DNA of 12,672 nucleotides, taken from the NCBI GenBank assembly GCA_903970295.1, contig CAJCHQ010000612.1:1-12672 (forward strand), written 5' to 3'. The DNA is from Bryobacterales bacterium (GTDB taxonomy: Bacteria; Cyanobacteriota; Vampirovibrionia; Obscuribacterales; Obscuribacteraceae). Under the pieces are notes generated by a model that made no database searches, was not told the DNA's origin, and saw only the letters and a list, made by a program, of their open reading frames with translations. The position numbers were made by a program, and so were the translations under genes. Below are positions 1 to 6,322 of this stretch, piece by piece (the first letter of the stretch is position 1; each line of letters starts with the position of its first letter).

Positions 1-1
1 C

Positions 2-361
2 CGCCGAGCCTCCTATTCGGGCTCGAATAGCAGTGGCAGTGAACCGGGTGGTGGGACAAACAGGGGCATGCAGCCCGGGCGGGACATGGCGCCGCCGTCG
101 ATGCAGCAAACTCGCATGGCACGCATTCACGTCAAACAGCAATTGCAACAACAACAGCGCGAACTCCAGCAAAAGAAAAACGTTGTTGTTGTGCGCGAGA
201 CTTCGGAAAAGCCGCCAGAAGCTCCTCACGTGGCCAACGTCAATCTCTTTCAGAATAACGACAAATCCGATCATAAAGCAGCACCGCCAGCTAAAACAGC
301 GGTTGACACGAGCTTTCTCGGGCCGCTGCTCGATCACATCAAAGACCGGCTCAAGGGCTGA
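2..361 (+). CDS. C-terminal end of an unrecognised Gln-rich protein (5' truncated)
   Basis: The frame is open to the window edge, so this is the last 119 codons of a longer gene; the first internal ATG is at 68. The visible part begins Ser/Gly-rich, passes through a Gln-rich, probably coiled-coil segment (residues 40-58 of the fragment), then a Val run and a Pro/Ala/Lys-rich disordered stretch. It ends with a short amphipathic helix (FLGPLLDHIKDRLKG) before a TGA stop. No domain is recognisable. It converges on the VWA gene, with 21 bp between the two stops. I cannot assign a function. The low-complexity composition means coding status rests mainly on the open frame and on the clean stop next to a convergent gene. 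Confidence 0.55.
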   Translation, partial: RRASYSGSNSSGSEPGGGTNRGMQPGRDMAPPSMQQTRMARIHVKQQLQQQQRELQQKKNVVVVRETSEKPPEAPHVANVNLFQNNDKSDHKAAPPAKTAVDTSFLGPLLDHIKDRLKG

Positions 362-382
362 GGCCGCACTGCTGGCTTGAAC

Positions 383-1210
383 TCAGATTTTGGCTGTATT
401 CTGACCGCGTGTGCCTATCTCGAGCAAACTGGTCAAACAGGTCAAATCGGCGTTAAAGGCAAAACCTTTGGCACCATCAGCGATCTCGAAACGCAACTCT
501 TTACTGATCTGGCGCATTTTGGCTGGCAGAGTGCTCGACATGCGGAAAAGCATTTTCGCGTAAGGGTCGCCAAGCGAATTTTCACCATTGGGAAATATGG
601 TGCTGGGGGCGTTCGTTGACGAAACGTGCACATTGAAGACAAGAGCATTACCGTTGCTGCTTTGAATTTCCTTAATCGATTCGGCGTGCGCACTGGGGTT
701 GCCATCAGTCGAGTCACCGTCGGTAATATTCATGACCATCGGCGGATAACAATTGGGATATTGAGCGACGAATTTATCGACAACCGCCTTGGCTTGCTGG
801 AAAGCCGCACACATTGGCGTGCGGCCGTTGGCAATCGGATCAAACCAGACTTTGGTTTTGATGCGCTCCTCGCCTTCCGGTCGTTGAATGGTCCTCGTGT
901 CAACTCGGGCGGCTTCGGCCAGGTCCGAGATGCAAACCGACTCTACGCCTTGATATTTGCCGACGAAAGCGGGACCAACGCTCGAGCCGTAGCCGATTAC
1001 GCTTATGTAATAGTAAGGGAAAACCTCACCCATACCGACCGTACATCTGATTACCAGACTGTGGAGAAAGCGGTTGACCACTTCAGCCACGCCGTCGCAC
1101 TTTCTCTTGGTCGCATCCCCTTTGATTCCGTCCTGCATCGATTCTGATTGATCGACAAGGATAACGATGCAGGCTGGGTTGCTGCGGCTGATTTGAGCAT
1201 CGTAAACCAA
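383..1210 (-). CDS. von Willebrand factor A (VWA) domain protein
   Basis: This is a 275-residue soluble protein with no signal peptide or membrane segment. It is essentially one VWA (Rossmann-like, metal-binding) domain. The MIDAS metal site is complete: D20-Q-S22-E-S24 after a hydrophobic strand, T131 in the NGRTP loop, and D164 in the MNITDGD strand. Such domains bind protein partners through a divalent metal. The start is TTG at 1208-1210, because a strong AGGGG ribosome site lies 8 nt upstream and the nearby ATG (1198-1200) is out of frame. The gene is divergent from the kinase gene across 228 bp. VWA proteins paired with kinases and PP2C phosphatases occur in tellurite-resistance-type (TerY-P) stress systems (established knowledge). 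No PP2C gene is visible here, so membership of such a system is only an inference. Confidence 0.88.
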   Translation of the reverse strand: MVYDAQISRSNPACIVILVDQSESMQDGIKGDATKRKCDGVAEVVNRFLHSLVIRCTVGMGEVFPYYYISVIGYGSSVGPAFVGKYQGVESVCISDLAEAARVDTRTIQRPEGEERIKTKVWFDPIANGRTPMCAAFQQAKAVVDKFVAQYPNCYPPMVMNITDGDSTDGNPSAHAESIKEIQSSNGNALVFNVHVSSTNAPSTIFPNGENSLGDPYAKMLFRMSSTLPAKMRQISKELRFEIADGAKGFAFNADLTCLTSLLEIGTRGQNTAKI

Positions 1211-1234
1211 TTCACTTACCCCTAATTAATTACT

Positions 1235-1281
1235 CCCAGAGGGGAGACTTAGTCCCGCCAAACTTTAGATCCGGCTCTGGG
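1235..1281. promoter_or_regulatory. Inverted repeat in the divergent VWA/kinase intergenic region
   Basis: CCCAGAG (1235-1241) and CTCTGGG (1275-1281) form a perfect 7-bp inverted repeat. Just inside its left arm is a smaller hairpin, GGGA-GAC-TTA-GTC-CC. It sits upstream of both divergent genes, so it could be an operator or a leader structure. There is no U-tract, so it is not a canonical terminator. For the kinase, a weak promoter-like pair (TTGAAT 1387-1392, GATAAA 1409-1414) is visible further down; I do not rely on it. Confidence 0.35.
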
Positions 1282-1438
1282 ATCTTACAAGGGTATCGAG
1301 ATGTTAGCCAAGATCAGTGCCGAAAATCTGCTTCATGCGGTATAAATGACAGTCTGAGCTGATGAAGACCGGCAATTTGGCGGAAATTGAATTGATTGAA
1401 TCTAGACTGATAAAAGTCCTCAAGTCAGGAGCTTGCTC

Positions 1439-3100
1439 ATGGCAATAGCAGGATGGCCGGTAGCCGCCGACTATGACGAGGCGATTCAGAACCCTCACTT
1501 GAATTTCGACGATCCGGAATTGAAAGCCGGCGAGCCTGAAAGTGACAAATATGGTTCACCACTGGTGCGCAGCGGCAATTTCGCCAGCGTATATCTGCTC
1601 ATAGGTACTCGGCGCAAAGCGGCTGTGCGGTGCTTTCTCCGTGACGTAGCCGATCAGCAAGATCGCTATGCGGCAATCGGTCATGATTTACTCAGCCTCA
1701 GTCTGCCCTACACGGTCGACTTCGAATTCGTGCCCAAGGGCATCAAAGTGCAAGGCAGTTGGTTTCCGATTCTAAAGATGGACTGGTGCGATGGTGAACT
1801 ACTCGACCGATATATCGAAAAGAATCTCGACAACCCACTGAAGCTGCGTCGTCTCGCAGACAAATGGTTCGAGATGACGGTCACTTTGCGCAAGGAAGGC
1901 ATCGCTCACGGCGATTTACAACACGGCAATATTTTTGTCGCCAATGACGAGATCAAATTGATCGATTACGACGGTATGTTTGTGCCGCGACTGGCTGGGC
2001 GCCAGAGCAATGAAAGAGGGCTCGAGCACTATCAAAGTCCGAAACGAGATGACTCTCACTTCGGCCGCTACCTTGATAATTTCTCAAACTGGGTGATCTA
2101 CACCACGCTCTATGCGCTCTCTGTCGATCCGTCGTTGTGGCGTTTTGTCAATTTGCCAGACAAGCATCTACTCTTCAAAAAGAGCGACTACGAGGATGTG
2201 GCCAATTCGCCGACGTTCAAGGCACTTCTTGAACATGAAGATGGCACCGTGCGAACTTATGCCACCACAGTGCAGAATCTTTTGTTGTACGACGTTCCGC
2301 GTATACCTGATTTCAATCCCGACAAACCGGTTCTCTATCCGCCGACAAAACCGCAAATCAATGCTCGCTCGGATCGGGGCGATCTTTACAGCTCCAGCGA
2401 TCGAGCCAAAGCGGTCGACGGCGATGGCGATAGAGGCCGCCTTTATGAACAAGACACGGGCGGCGATCGAGGACGGCTCTACGAGCAAGATACAGGCGGC
2501 GATCGCGGCAATCTTGCCGAGAAAGAAGCAGCTGGCGACCGCGGCGGGCTCCTGGACAAAGGCGCTGCCGATACTGCTGTTCAGGTAATTGAAAAGCCAA
2601 AGGAAGAAAAGAAAAAGCCCCTGTCCAAAGAGATGATAGGCGCCATTGCTGGTGTCCTGCTTTTCGTTGTCGGCGGTTTGATTTTCGCATTTACCTCGTT
2701 CAGCTCGAACCAGGCTGCAGCTTACGAAAAACAGCTCAAGGAAGGCATCACTGCGGCTCGCAACGATCGCCCTGGCGAAGCTGCCGAAGCTTTTTCCAAA
2801 GTGGCAGCTAATCCTAATGCGGGTGTCAGCGCCAGAACAACGGCTAAATGTCTGGCGGCATTGAGCGAATTGCAAGATAAAAAGCCAGCGGCCACGATGG
2901 ACGACATGCGCAGGGCTCAAGCCAAAATCGAAACAGCTCTAATGGATGATCCAAACAATGCAAGCGTGTTGTATGCACTGGGTAAGCTTTGCGAAAACAT
3001 GAACGATCGTCCCAAAGCTCTCAAATATTATCTCGATGCAGTGTCTGCTGATCCCAGCGACAAAGAGTTCAAAGCAGCCGCTCAAAAGTTGCAAAAATAA
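1439..3100 (+). CDS. Membrane-anchored protein kinase with DRG-repeat linker and TPR-like outer region
   Basis: The protein has 553 residues from the ATG at 1439, chosen over the TTG at 1433 because AGGA at 1427-1430 sits 8 nt before the ATG. Residues 1-290 are a kinase-like domain: a YDEAIQNP lead-in, a glycine-loop equivalent (RSGNFASVY), AAVRCF at the usual VAIK strand, catalytic HGDLQHGN (D159, N164) and metal-binding IDYDG (D176). The lysine of VAIK is Arg (R64). Residues 312-376 are a disordered linker with 12-residue DRG repeats, followed by a basic stretch and one membrane helix (about 400-421). The last 130 residues are helical and TPR-like and should lie outside the cytoplasmic membrane. 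The protease gene follows after 27 nt, which suggests an operon. A transmembrane Ser/Thr-type kinase that senses through its TPR part is the likely role. The substrate is unknown, and pseudokinase status cannot be excluded. Confidence 0.85.
   Translation: MAIAGWPVAADYDEAIQNPHLNFDDPELKAGEPESDKYGSPLVRSGNFASVYLLIGTRRKAAVRCFLRDVADQQDRYAAIGHDLLSLSLPYTVDFEFVPKGIKVQGSWFPILKMDWCDGELLDRYIEKNLDNPLKLRRLADKWFEMTVTLRKEGIAHGDLQHGNIFVANDEIKLIDYDGMFVPRLAGRQSNERGLEHYQSPKRDDSHFGRYLDNFSNWVIYTTLYALSVDPSLWRFVNLPDKHLLFKKSDYEDVANSPTFKALLEHEDGTVRTYATTVQNLLLYDVPRIPDFNPDKPVLYPPTKPQINARSDRGDLYSSSDRAKAVDGDGDRGRLYEQDTGGDRGRLYEQDTGGDRGNLAEKEAAGDRGGLLDKGAADTAVQVIEKPKEEKKKPLSKEMIGAIAGVLLFVVGGLIFAFTSFSSNQAAAYEKQLKEGITAARNDRPGEAAEAFSKVAANPNAGVSARTTAKCLAALSELQDKKPAATMDDMRRAQAKIETALMDDPNNASVLYALGKLCENMNDRPKALKYYLDAVSADPSDKEFKAAAQKLQK
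2372..2572 (+). repeat. Coding repeat array, 12-residue DRG units
   Basis: Within the kinase linker, units starting with Asp-Arg-Gly recur. Two adjacent units (2429-2464 and 2465-2500) encode the identical peptide DRGRLYEQDTGG. Two degenerate units follow, at 2501-2536 (DRGNLAEKEAAG) and 2537-2572 (DRGGLLDKGAAD), and an isolated SDRGDLY precedes them at about 2369-2389. The two identical units differ at eight of twelve codons and every difference is synonymous. The array is therefore not a recent DNA duplication, and the peptide appears to be conserved. Confidence 0.85.
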
Positions 3101-3127
3101 TTACGTACATTACAGGATAAAAAAGCT

Positions 3128-4474
3128 ATGTCAGACCGCGGAGATCACGGATCGTTCGCCGAAAACGAAAGAACATCGGACCGCGGCACTCCACCTAGCG
3201 ACTCGGGCGCGGAAATTAAACGACAGGCGCCGCCCAGTCAGATCACGCCCAGTTACGATTTGTTCGGCAATCCACTGTTGCCGGCCGCTCCGGAACCACC
3301 GGCAGCGAAGACACCGATTCAGGCTGCACCTTCGCAAACATCTGGCAGTGGCACTGCCAAAAAGTTGCCAGTGACGACGATCAGTTATATCGTGGCCGGC
3401 GTTTGTGTACTGGCTGTGGCAGGCTTTTTCGGTTTCAAGGCATTGAGCGGTGCCAAGACCGGTTCAGGCTCAGGCAGCCTCTCGCTGCCTAGCTTAAGCG
3501 GAAACAGTGGCACTAGCAGCGATACCACCTTATCACCCACAGAAATTTTTAAAACTTGTGGACCATCGATCGTCACCTTGACCATCATTACGAAAGCATT
3601 GCAAGTGAAGAGCGATGAATTCGAAGTGACAGCACTCGATGGCGATGACCCGATATTGGCCGCGCCCGATGATGATGGCAAGCCGGTTCTTTACGAAAAA
3701 GGTAAGCCGGCCAAGCTGGCAGTAGGGATGATCACCACGCCTAAAGGTAAAGTTCTGGTCGGCTGCAAATTGAGTGGCAATCAACCGGTCCTGATCCCAA
3801 TCACGACCAAGGGCGAACCTATCCTCAAAGACGGCAATCCAATTTTGATGACTAAAGGCATATCGCTGCAACCGTACACGTCAGAATCGATCGGCAGCGG
3901 TTTCTATGTTCGTCCGGACATCGTGGCCACGAACTGTCACGTCGTCTCCGAAGGAGCGCTTGGTCCATTCGGCTTTGCCGGCGGTCTTGCTCAGATTACG
4001 GACAAGCCCGGCAAGTTCACGATCCCGAACAAGCCGATTGCCATCGACCAGGACCATGATGTGGCACTCCTGTACATACCGGGTACCGATGCCAAGCCGA
4101 TGCCATTGCGCTCCGACTACTCGACACTGAAAGTCGGCGAGAGCGTATTTGCGCTCGGCAGCCCTAAAGGTCTGGCTGGTTCACTTTCAGAAGGTCTGAT
4201 TTCGTCCGACAAATTGCGCGGAATGAATCCTAAAGATCCCGACTCGCCGAAAATGTATCTGCAGCACTCGGCCAAGATCGACCACGGCAACTCGGGCGGC
4301 CCCCTGGTAGACGCCCAGGGCCATGTGATCGGGATCAACACTGCCGGCATGGGCAATGGAGCGATCAACCTGGCCGTGGTTGTCCATTTCATCGACGATC
4401 TTCTCGCTAAGCCTGAAGTGCAAGCCAAGATCAACGAATTGTCCAAACAAGGTCAAACCGATCTCCACGGCTGA
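3128..4474 (+). CDS. Membrane-anchored trypsin-like (HtrA/Do-type) serine protease without PDZ domain
   Basis: The protein has 448 residues. AGGA at 3114-3117 is a plausible ribosome site. Residues 1-80 are a disordered, cytoplasmic Pro/Ser-rich tail that opens MSDRGD, and one membrane helix follows at about 85-104. After a Gly/Ser linker comes a chymotrypsin-fold protease. It has the complete triad: H271 in ATNCHVV, D311 in DHDVALL and S389 in GNSGGP. About 90 residues (160-250) are inserted between the first protease strand and GSGFYV, carrying five P-[IV]-L motifs. HtrA proteases normally carry one or two C-terminal PDZ domains; this protein stops about 40 residues after GNSGGP-GxxxGIN, so it has none. 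The likely role is envelope protein quality control or regulated proteolysis. It lies between the kinase gene and the TPR-thioredoxin gene, with gaps of 27 and 51 nt, probably in one operon. Confidence 0.9.
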   Translation: MSDRGDHGSFAENERTSDRGTPPSDSGAEIKRQAPPSQITPSYDLFGNPLLPAAPEPPAAKTPIQAAPSQTSGSGTAKKLPVTTISYIVAGVCVLAVAGFFGFKALSGAKTGSGSGSLSLPSLSGNSGTSSDTTLSPTEIFKTCGPSIVTLTIITKALQVKSDEFEVTALDGDDPILAAPDDDGKPVLYEKGKPAKLAVGMITTPKGKVLVGCKLSGNQPVLIPITTKGEPILKDGNPILMTKGISLQPYTSESIGSGFYVRPDIVATNCHVVSEGALGPFGFAGGLAQITDKPGKFTIPNKPIAIDQDHDVALLYIPGTDAKPMPLRSDYSTLKVGESVFALGSPKGLAGSLSEGLISSDKLRGMNPKDPDSPKMYLQHSAKIDHGNSGGPLVDAQGHVIGINTAGMGNGAINLAVVVHFIDDLLAKPEVQAKINELSKQGQTDLHG

Positions 4475-4525
4475 TATTGAGAGAGTCCAGAGCGTACAAT
4501 AGAAAGAATTGCCTCCGAGGATTCT

Positions 4526-5215
4526 ATGTCATCAAAATTCCAGCGTCTCGTCCAGCCTTCGATTGTTGCGACGGCTGTGGCGTTCTTAGCGGTAATCAAT
4601 TTTCCTCTGCCCCTGGCGGCTGCCCCGGCCAGTTTTAACCAGGCAGTCGCCGACTACAACGCCGGCAAATACGGAATCGCTTTGACCGAGTTGCAGGCTT
4701 ATGCCTCGGCTTATCCCAACAACGCTTTAGTGCGTTATTACATTGCCCTTTGCCAGCAAGGCATGGGCCACTTCGATAAGGCCAAATCAGAATTTCAGTG
4801 GGTCTCACAAAATGGTGATGCCAGGCTGAGTTCGATGGCATCCGCCGGCATGCAGCAGCTGTCTAACGCCCATACGCAAATCGCTTCCTCTAGTATCAGT
4901 TCAGCGACAACGGCTGGTCATAGCCAGGCTGGCGGACAAGCGGCCGACAAAGTCAAGAAAGTGCTCGAATTTTATACAGATTGGTGAGGGGCGTGTAAAA
5001 CTTTTGCGCCCGTGTTTGACGCAACCAAATCAAAAATGAGAGACATAAATTTCGAGCGAGCGAATCTCGATGAGCGCAGGGATCTAGGCGCCCAGTATGG
5101 GGTGCACAGCATACCCACAGTCGTCTTTTTGGACGGAGGCGGCAAGGTGCTGTTTGTCGGTAATCCACCGCAGGATGAAGAAAGTTTTTCCCAATCCATC
5201 CAGAAGTTTCGCTGA
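4526..5215 (+). CDS. Candidate secreted selenoprotein: TPR-thioredoxin fusion with in-frame UGA (Sec154)
   Basis: Read through the TGA at 4985-4987, this is a 229-residue protein. GAGGA precedes the ATG by 4-5 nt. Residues 1-33 are a signal peptide (a basic start, a hydrophobic core and AAA before the probable cleavage site). Residues 35-115 are TPR-like (YNAGKYGIALTELQAY, then YYIALCQQGMGHFDKAKSEF), 116-141 a Ser/Ala/Gly linker and 142-229 a thioredoxin fold. Before the TGA comes VLEFYTDW; after it come G-A-C-K-T-F-A-P, SIPTVVF with the cis-proline (P197), then the final strand and helix. The TGA occupies exactly the first Cys of the WCxxC motif, giving W-U-G-A-C-K. TGA is the ordinary stop of this gene and its neighbours, so decoding as Trp is unlikely. 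A nonsense mutation of TGC or TGT is the main alternative. The product is predicted to be an extracytoplasmic thiol-disulfide or peroxide-handling enzyme. Confidence 0.75.
4985..5024 (+). promoter_or_regulatory. Putative bacterial SECIS / UGA recoding element
   Basis: Two mutually exclusive hairpins follow the in-frame TGA. Hairpin A pairs GGGCG (4989-4993) with CGCCC (5007-5011); it can be extended inside by a U-G wobble and AAA/TTT pairs, and its 13-nt inner segment starts U-G. Hairpin B pairs TTGCG (5004-5008) with CGCAA (5020-5024), with an 11-nt loop that begins 21 nt after the TGA. Bacterial SECIS elements lie inside the reading frame directly after the UGA (established knowledge). A guanine at the start of the loop (as in A) and a loop roughly 16-37 nt downstream (as in B) are usual features. 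Neither hairpin meets every expectation, and I could not compute folding energies. Confidence 0.45.
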
Positions 5216-5337
5216 TTAGCTGGGTCAAAACAACTTCAGATCCCACCCACAGTCTGATTAACAATGCCAAAATACAGCTCCGTGAACCATATCTGGTGCT
5301 TAACGCTTTTTCAGCAATCCAGAGCGTGTGGCTGCAA

Positions 5338-5356
5338 CCGTCCAACCGTTGGGCGG
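5338..5356. other. Short GC-rich hairpin between selenoprotein candidate and tRNA
   Basis: CCGTCCAA (5338-5345) can pair with TTGGGCGG (5349-5356): eight pairs including one T-G wobble, around a CCG loop. It lies 123 bp after the stop of the TPR-thioredoxin gene and 56 bp from the tRNA 3' end. No T-run follows on either strand, so a canonical intrinsic terminator is not supported. It may still end or stabilise the upstream operon transcript. Nothing else is recognisable in 5216-5411. Confidence 0.3.
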
Positions 5357-5402
5357 CGCTGGCATTCGACGTGCGAAAAAACGTAACGCCAATTATCAGG
5401 TT

Positions 5403-5411
5403 AAAAAAAAT
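5403..5411 (-). terminator. T-run directly after tRNA-Gly
   Basis: Eight consecutive T residues on the minus strand begin one base after the tRNA discriminator base. There is no separate hairpin; the tRNA acceptor stem may serve as the RNA structure. This suggests that transcription ends here and that the tRNA is a single-gene unit. Confidence 0.35.
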
Positions 5412-5484
5412 AGCGGGCGACGAGTCTCGAACTCGCGACCTACAGCTTGGGAAGCTGTCGCTCTACCAACTGAGCTACACCCGC
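5412..5484 (-). tRNA. tRNA-Gly (anticodon CCC)
   Basis: The 73-nt minus-strand sequence folds as a standard cloverleaf. The acceptor stem is GCGGGTG with CGCCCGC (one U-G wobble) and a U discriminator, and the D arm contains AGCTCAGTTGGTAGAGC. The anticodon stem ACAGC/GCTGT holds the loop TTCCCAA, giving anticodon CCC for glycine GGG codons. The T arm is GCGAG-TTCGAGA-CTCGT. CCA is not encoded, so it must be added after transcription. The acceptor and anticodon arms closely resemble known bacterial tRNA-Gly(CCC). It is not a selenocysteine tRNA: the anticodon is not TCA and there is no long variable arm. Confidence 0.96.
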
Positions 5485-5502
5485 AGGCTTGAAGACGATA
5501 AT

Positions 5503-5531
5503 ATTGTACCAGGGGCCGTTTACAGTTTTAA
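5503..5531 (-). promoter_or_regulatory. Promoter candidate for tRNA-Gly
   Basis: On the minus strand, TTAAAA (5526-5531) and TACAAT (5503-5508) are separated by 17 nt, which fits a sigma-70-type -35/-10 pair (4/6 and 5/6 matches). The -10 ends 18 nt before the tRNA 5' end, the expected distance for a short leader. Confidence 0.5.
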
Positions 5532-5590
5532 TAGCCGACTGTCTAGCAACAGTTCTGCCCGTCTAAACAGGCGGCTGAAACCGTAATAAA

Positions 5591-5596
5591 TATAAT
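5591..5596 (+). promoter_or_regulatory. -10 box candidate for the response regulator gene
   Basis: A perfect TATAAT lies 45 nt before the ATG of the response regulator, leaving a leader of roughly 35-40 nt. No convincing -35 is present at 16-18 nt, so activator dependence or a different promoter is possible. Confidence 0.4.
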
Positions 5597-5641
5597 GATT
5601 CAAGACGTACGAAAGCCCGCAAAGGGAGAAAGCCGCAGGAG

Positions 5642-6322
5642 ATGCCAAAAGTACTCGTGGTTGAGGACGACCTGATTTGCTCGTACCTGATTCAACACCA
5701 TCTGGAGTCCAACAACTATATCGTCGAAGCCAGCAAAACCGGGCGCGACGGCCTCTACCGGTTGGAGCAGGGCGTCTATGACATTTGCATTCTGGATTGG
5801 ATTTTGCCCGATATGCTGGGATTGGACATCTGCCAGAAGTTTCGTTCGCAAGGCGGCACGACGCCTATCTTGATACTCACAGCTAAAGATACATCAGAGG
5901 AGAAAGCACTCGGTCTGGATTCAGGTGCAGACGATTATCTCGTCAAACCCTTCGATCCAACTGAGCTCTTAGCTCGGCTGCGGGCTCTCATGCGCAGACC
6001 GGGCGAAATCAAACGAAAAGTCTTGCGTGTTCGCGACGTGCAAATGGACACAACCACCTATCGAGTCACACGCAACGGCAAAGAAGTTGATTTGGCTTTG
6101 AAAGAGATAGCGATACTGGAGCTTCTTATGCGACACCCGAACCAACGTTTCACGGCCGATGCCATGCTTCAACGCTTGTGGCGCACCGATGCCTCGGCTT
6201 CCGTCGAAACGGTACGCACGCATATGAAGACCCTGCGCAAAAAATTGAGCGATTCGGCCGATAACCCACTGATCCGTACGACCCGCCACCTTGGCTACCG
6301 CATCGTCGACAACGATGAGTAA
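5642..6322 (+). CDS. OmpR/PhoB-family response regulator (orphan)
   Basis: The protein has 226 residues, the usual length for the family. AGGAG lies immediately upstream of the ATG. The receiver domain (1-118) has the acidic pair D9/D10, the phospho-acceptor D52 in ILDWILPD, T80 and K102 in LVKPFD, so it should be phosphorylatable. The C-terminal winged helix-turn-helix (about 128-223) contains an LALKEIAILELLM helix and a recognition helix around SVETVRTHMKTLRKKL. It ends with the wing motif IRTTRHLGYRI. It is a cytoplasmic transcription regulator that normally works with a sensor histidine kinase. No histidine kinase gene is in the window, so its partner lies elsewhere. A TTCACGTT direct repeat with 11-bp spacing lies 120 bp downstream, ahead of the XRE gene, and is a possible target. 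Confidence 0.95.
   Translation: MPKVLVVEDDLICSYLIQHHLESNNYIVEASKTGRDGLYRLEQGVYDICILDWILPDMLGLDICQKFRSQGGTTPILILTAKDTSEEKALGLDSGADDYLVKPFDPTELLARLRALMRRPGEIKRKVLRVRDVQMDTTTYRVTRNGKEVDLALKEIAILELLMRHPNQRFTADAMLQRLWRTDASASVETVRTHMKTLRKKLSDSADNPLIRTTRHLGYRIVDNDE

Noticed and set aside
2168..2920. Long minus-strand open frame of 250 codons opposite the kinase
   Set aside because: It is a shadow of the kinase frame; the translation has no domain, and the plus-strand frame shows clear kinase motifs.
4495..4500. TACAAT as a separate promoter for the TPR-thioredoxin gene
   Set aside because: The only -35-like hexamer (TTGAGA) is 12 nt away, too close. The 51-nt gap fits co-transcription with the protease, although an internal promoter cannot be excluded.
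4526..4987. A complete 153-residue TPR protein ending at the TGA at 4985
   Set aside because: The last eight residues are the first strand of a thioredoxin fold, and the rest of that fold continues in the same frame directly after the TGA.
4985..4987. Genome-wide reading of TGA as tryptophan
   Set aside because: TGA ends at least six other genes in the window at natural C-termini, and a Trp at this position would destroy the redox motif.
5012..5215. A separate small gene starting with GTG at 5012
   Set aside because: It has no ribosome site and would begin inside the helix after the redox motif, without the first strand or the Cys. It is the downstream half of the read-through protein.
5296..5586. 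A 96-codon plus-strand open frame across the tRNA
   Set aside because: It runs through the antisense of the tRNA-Gly gene, so it is an accidental open frame.
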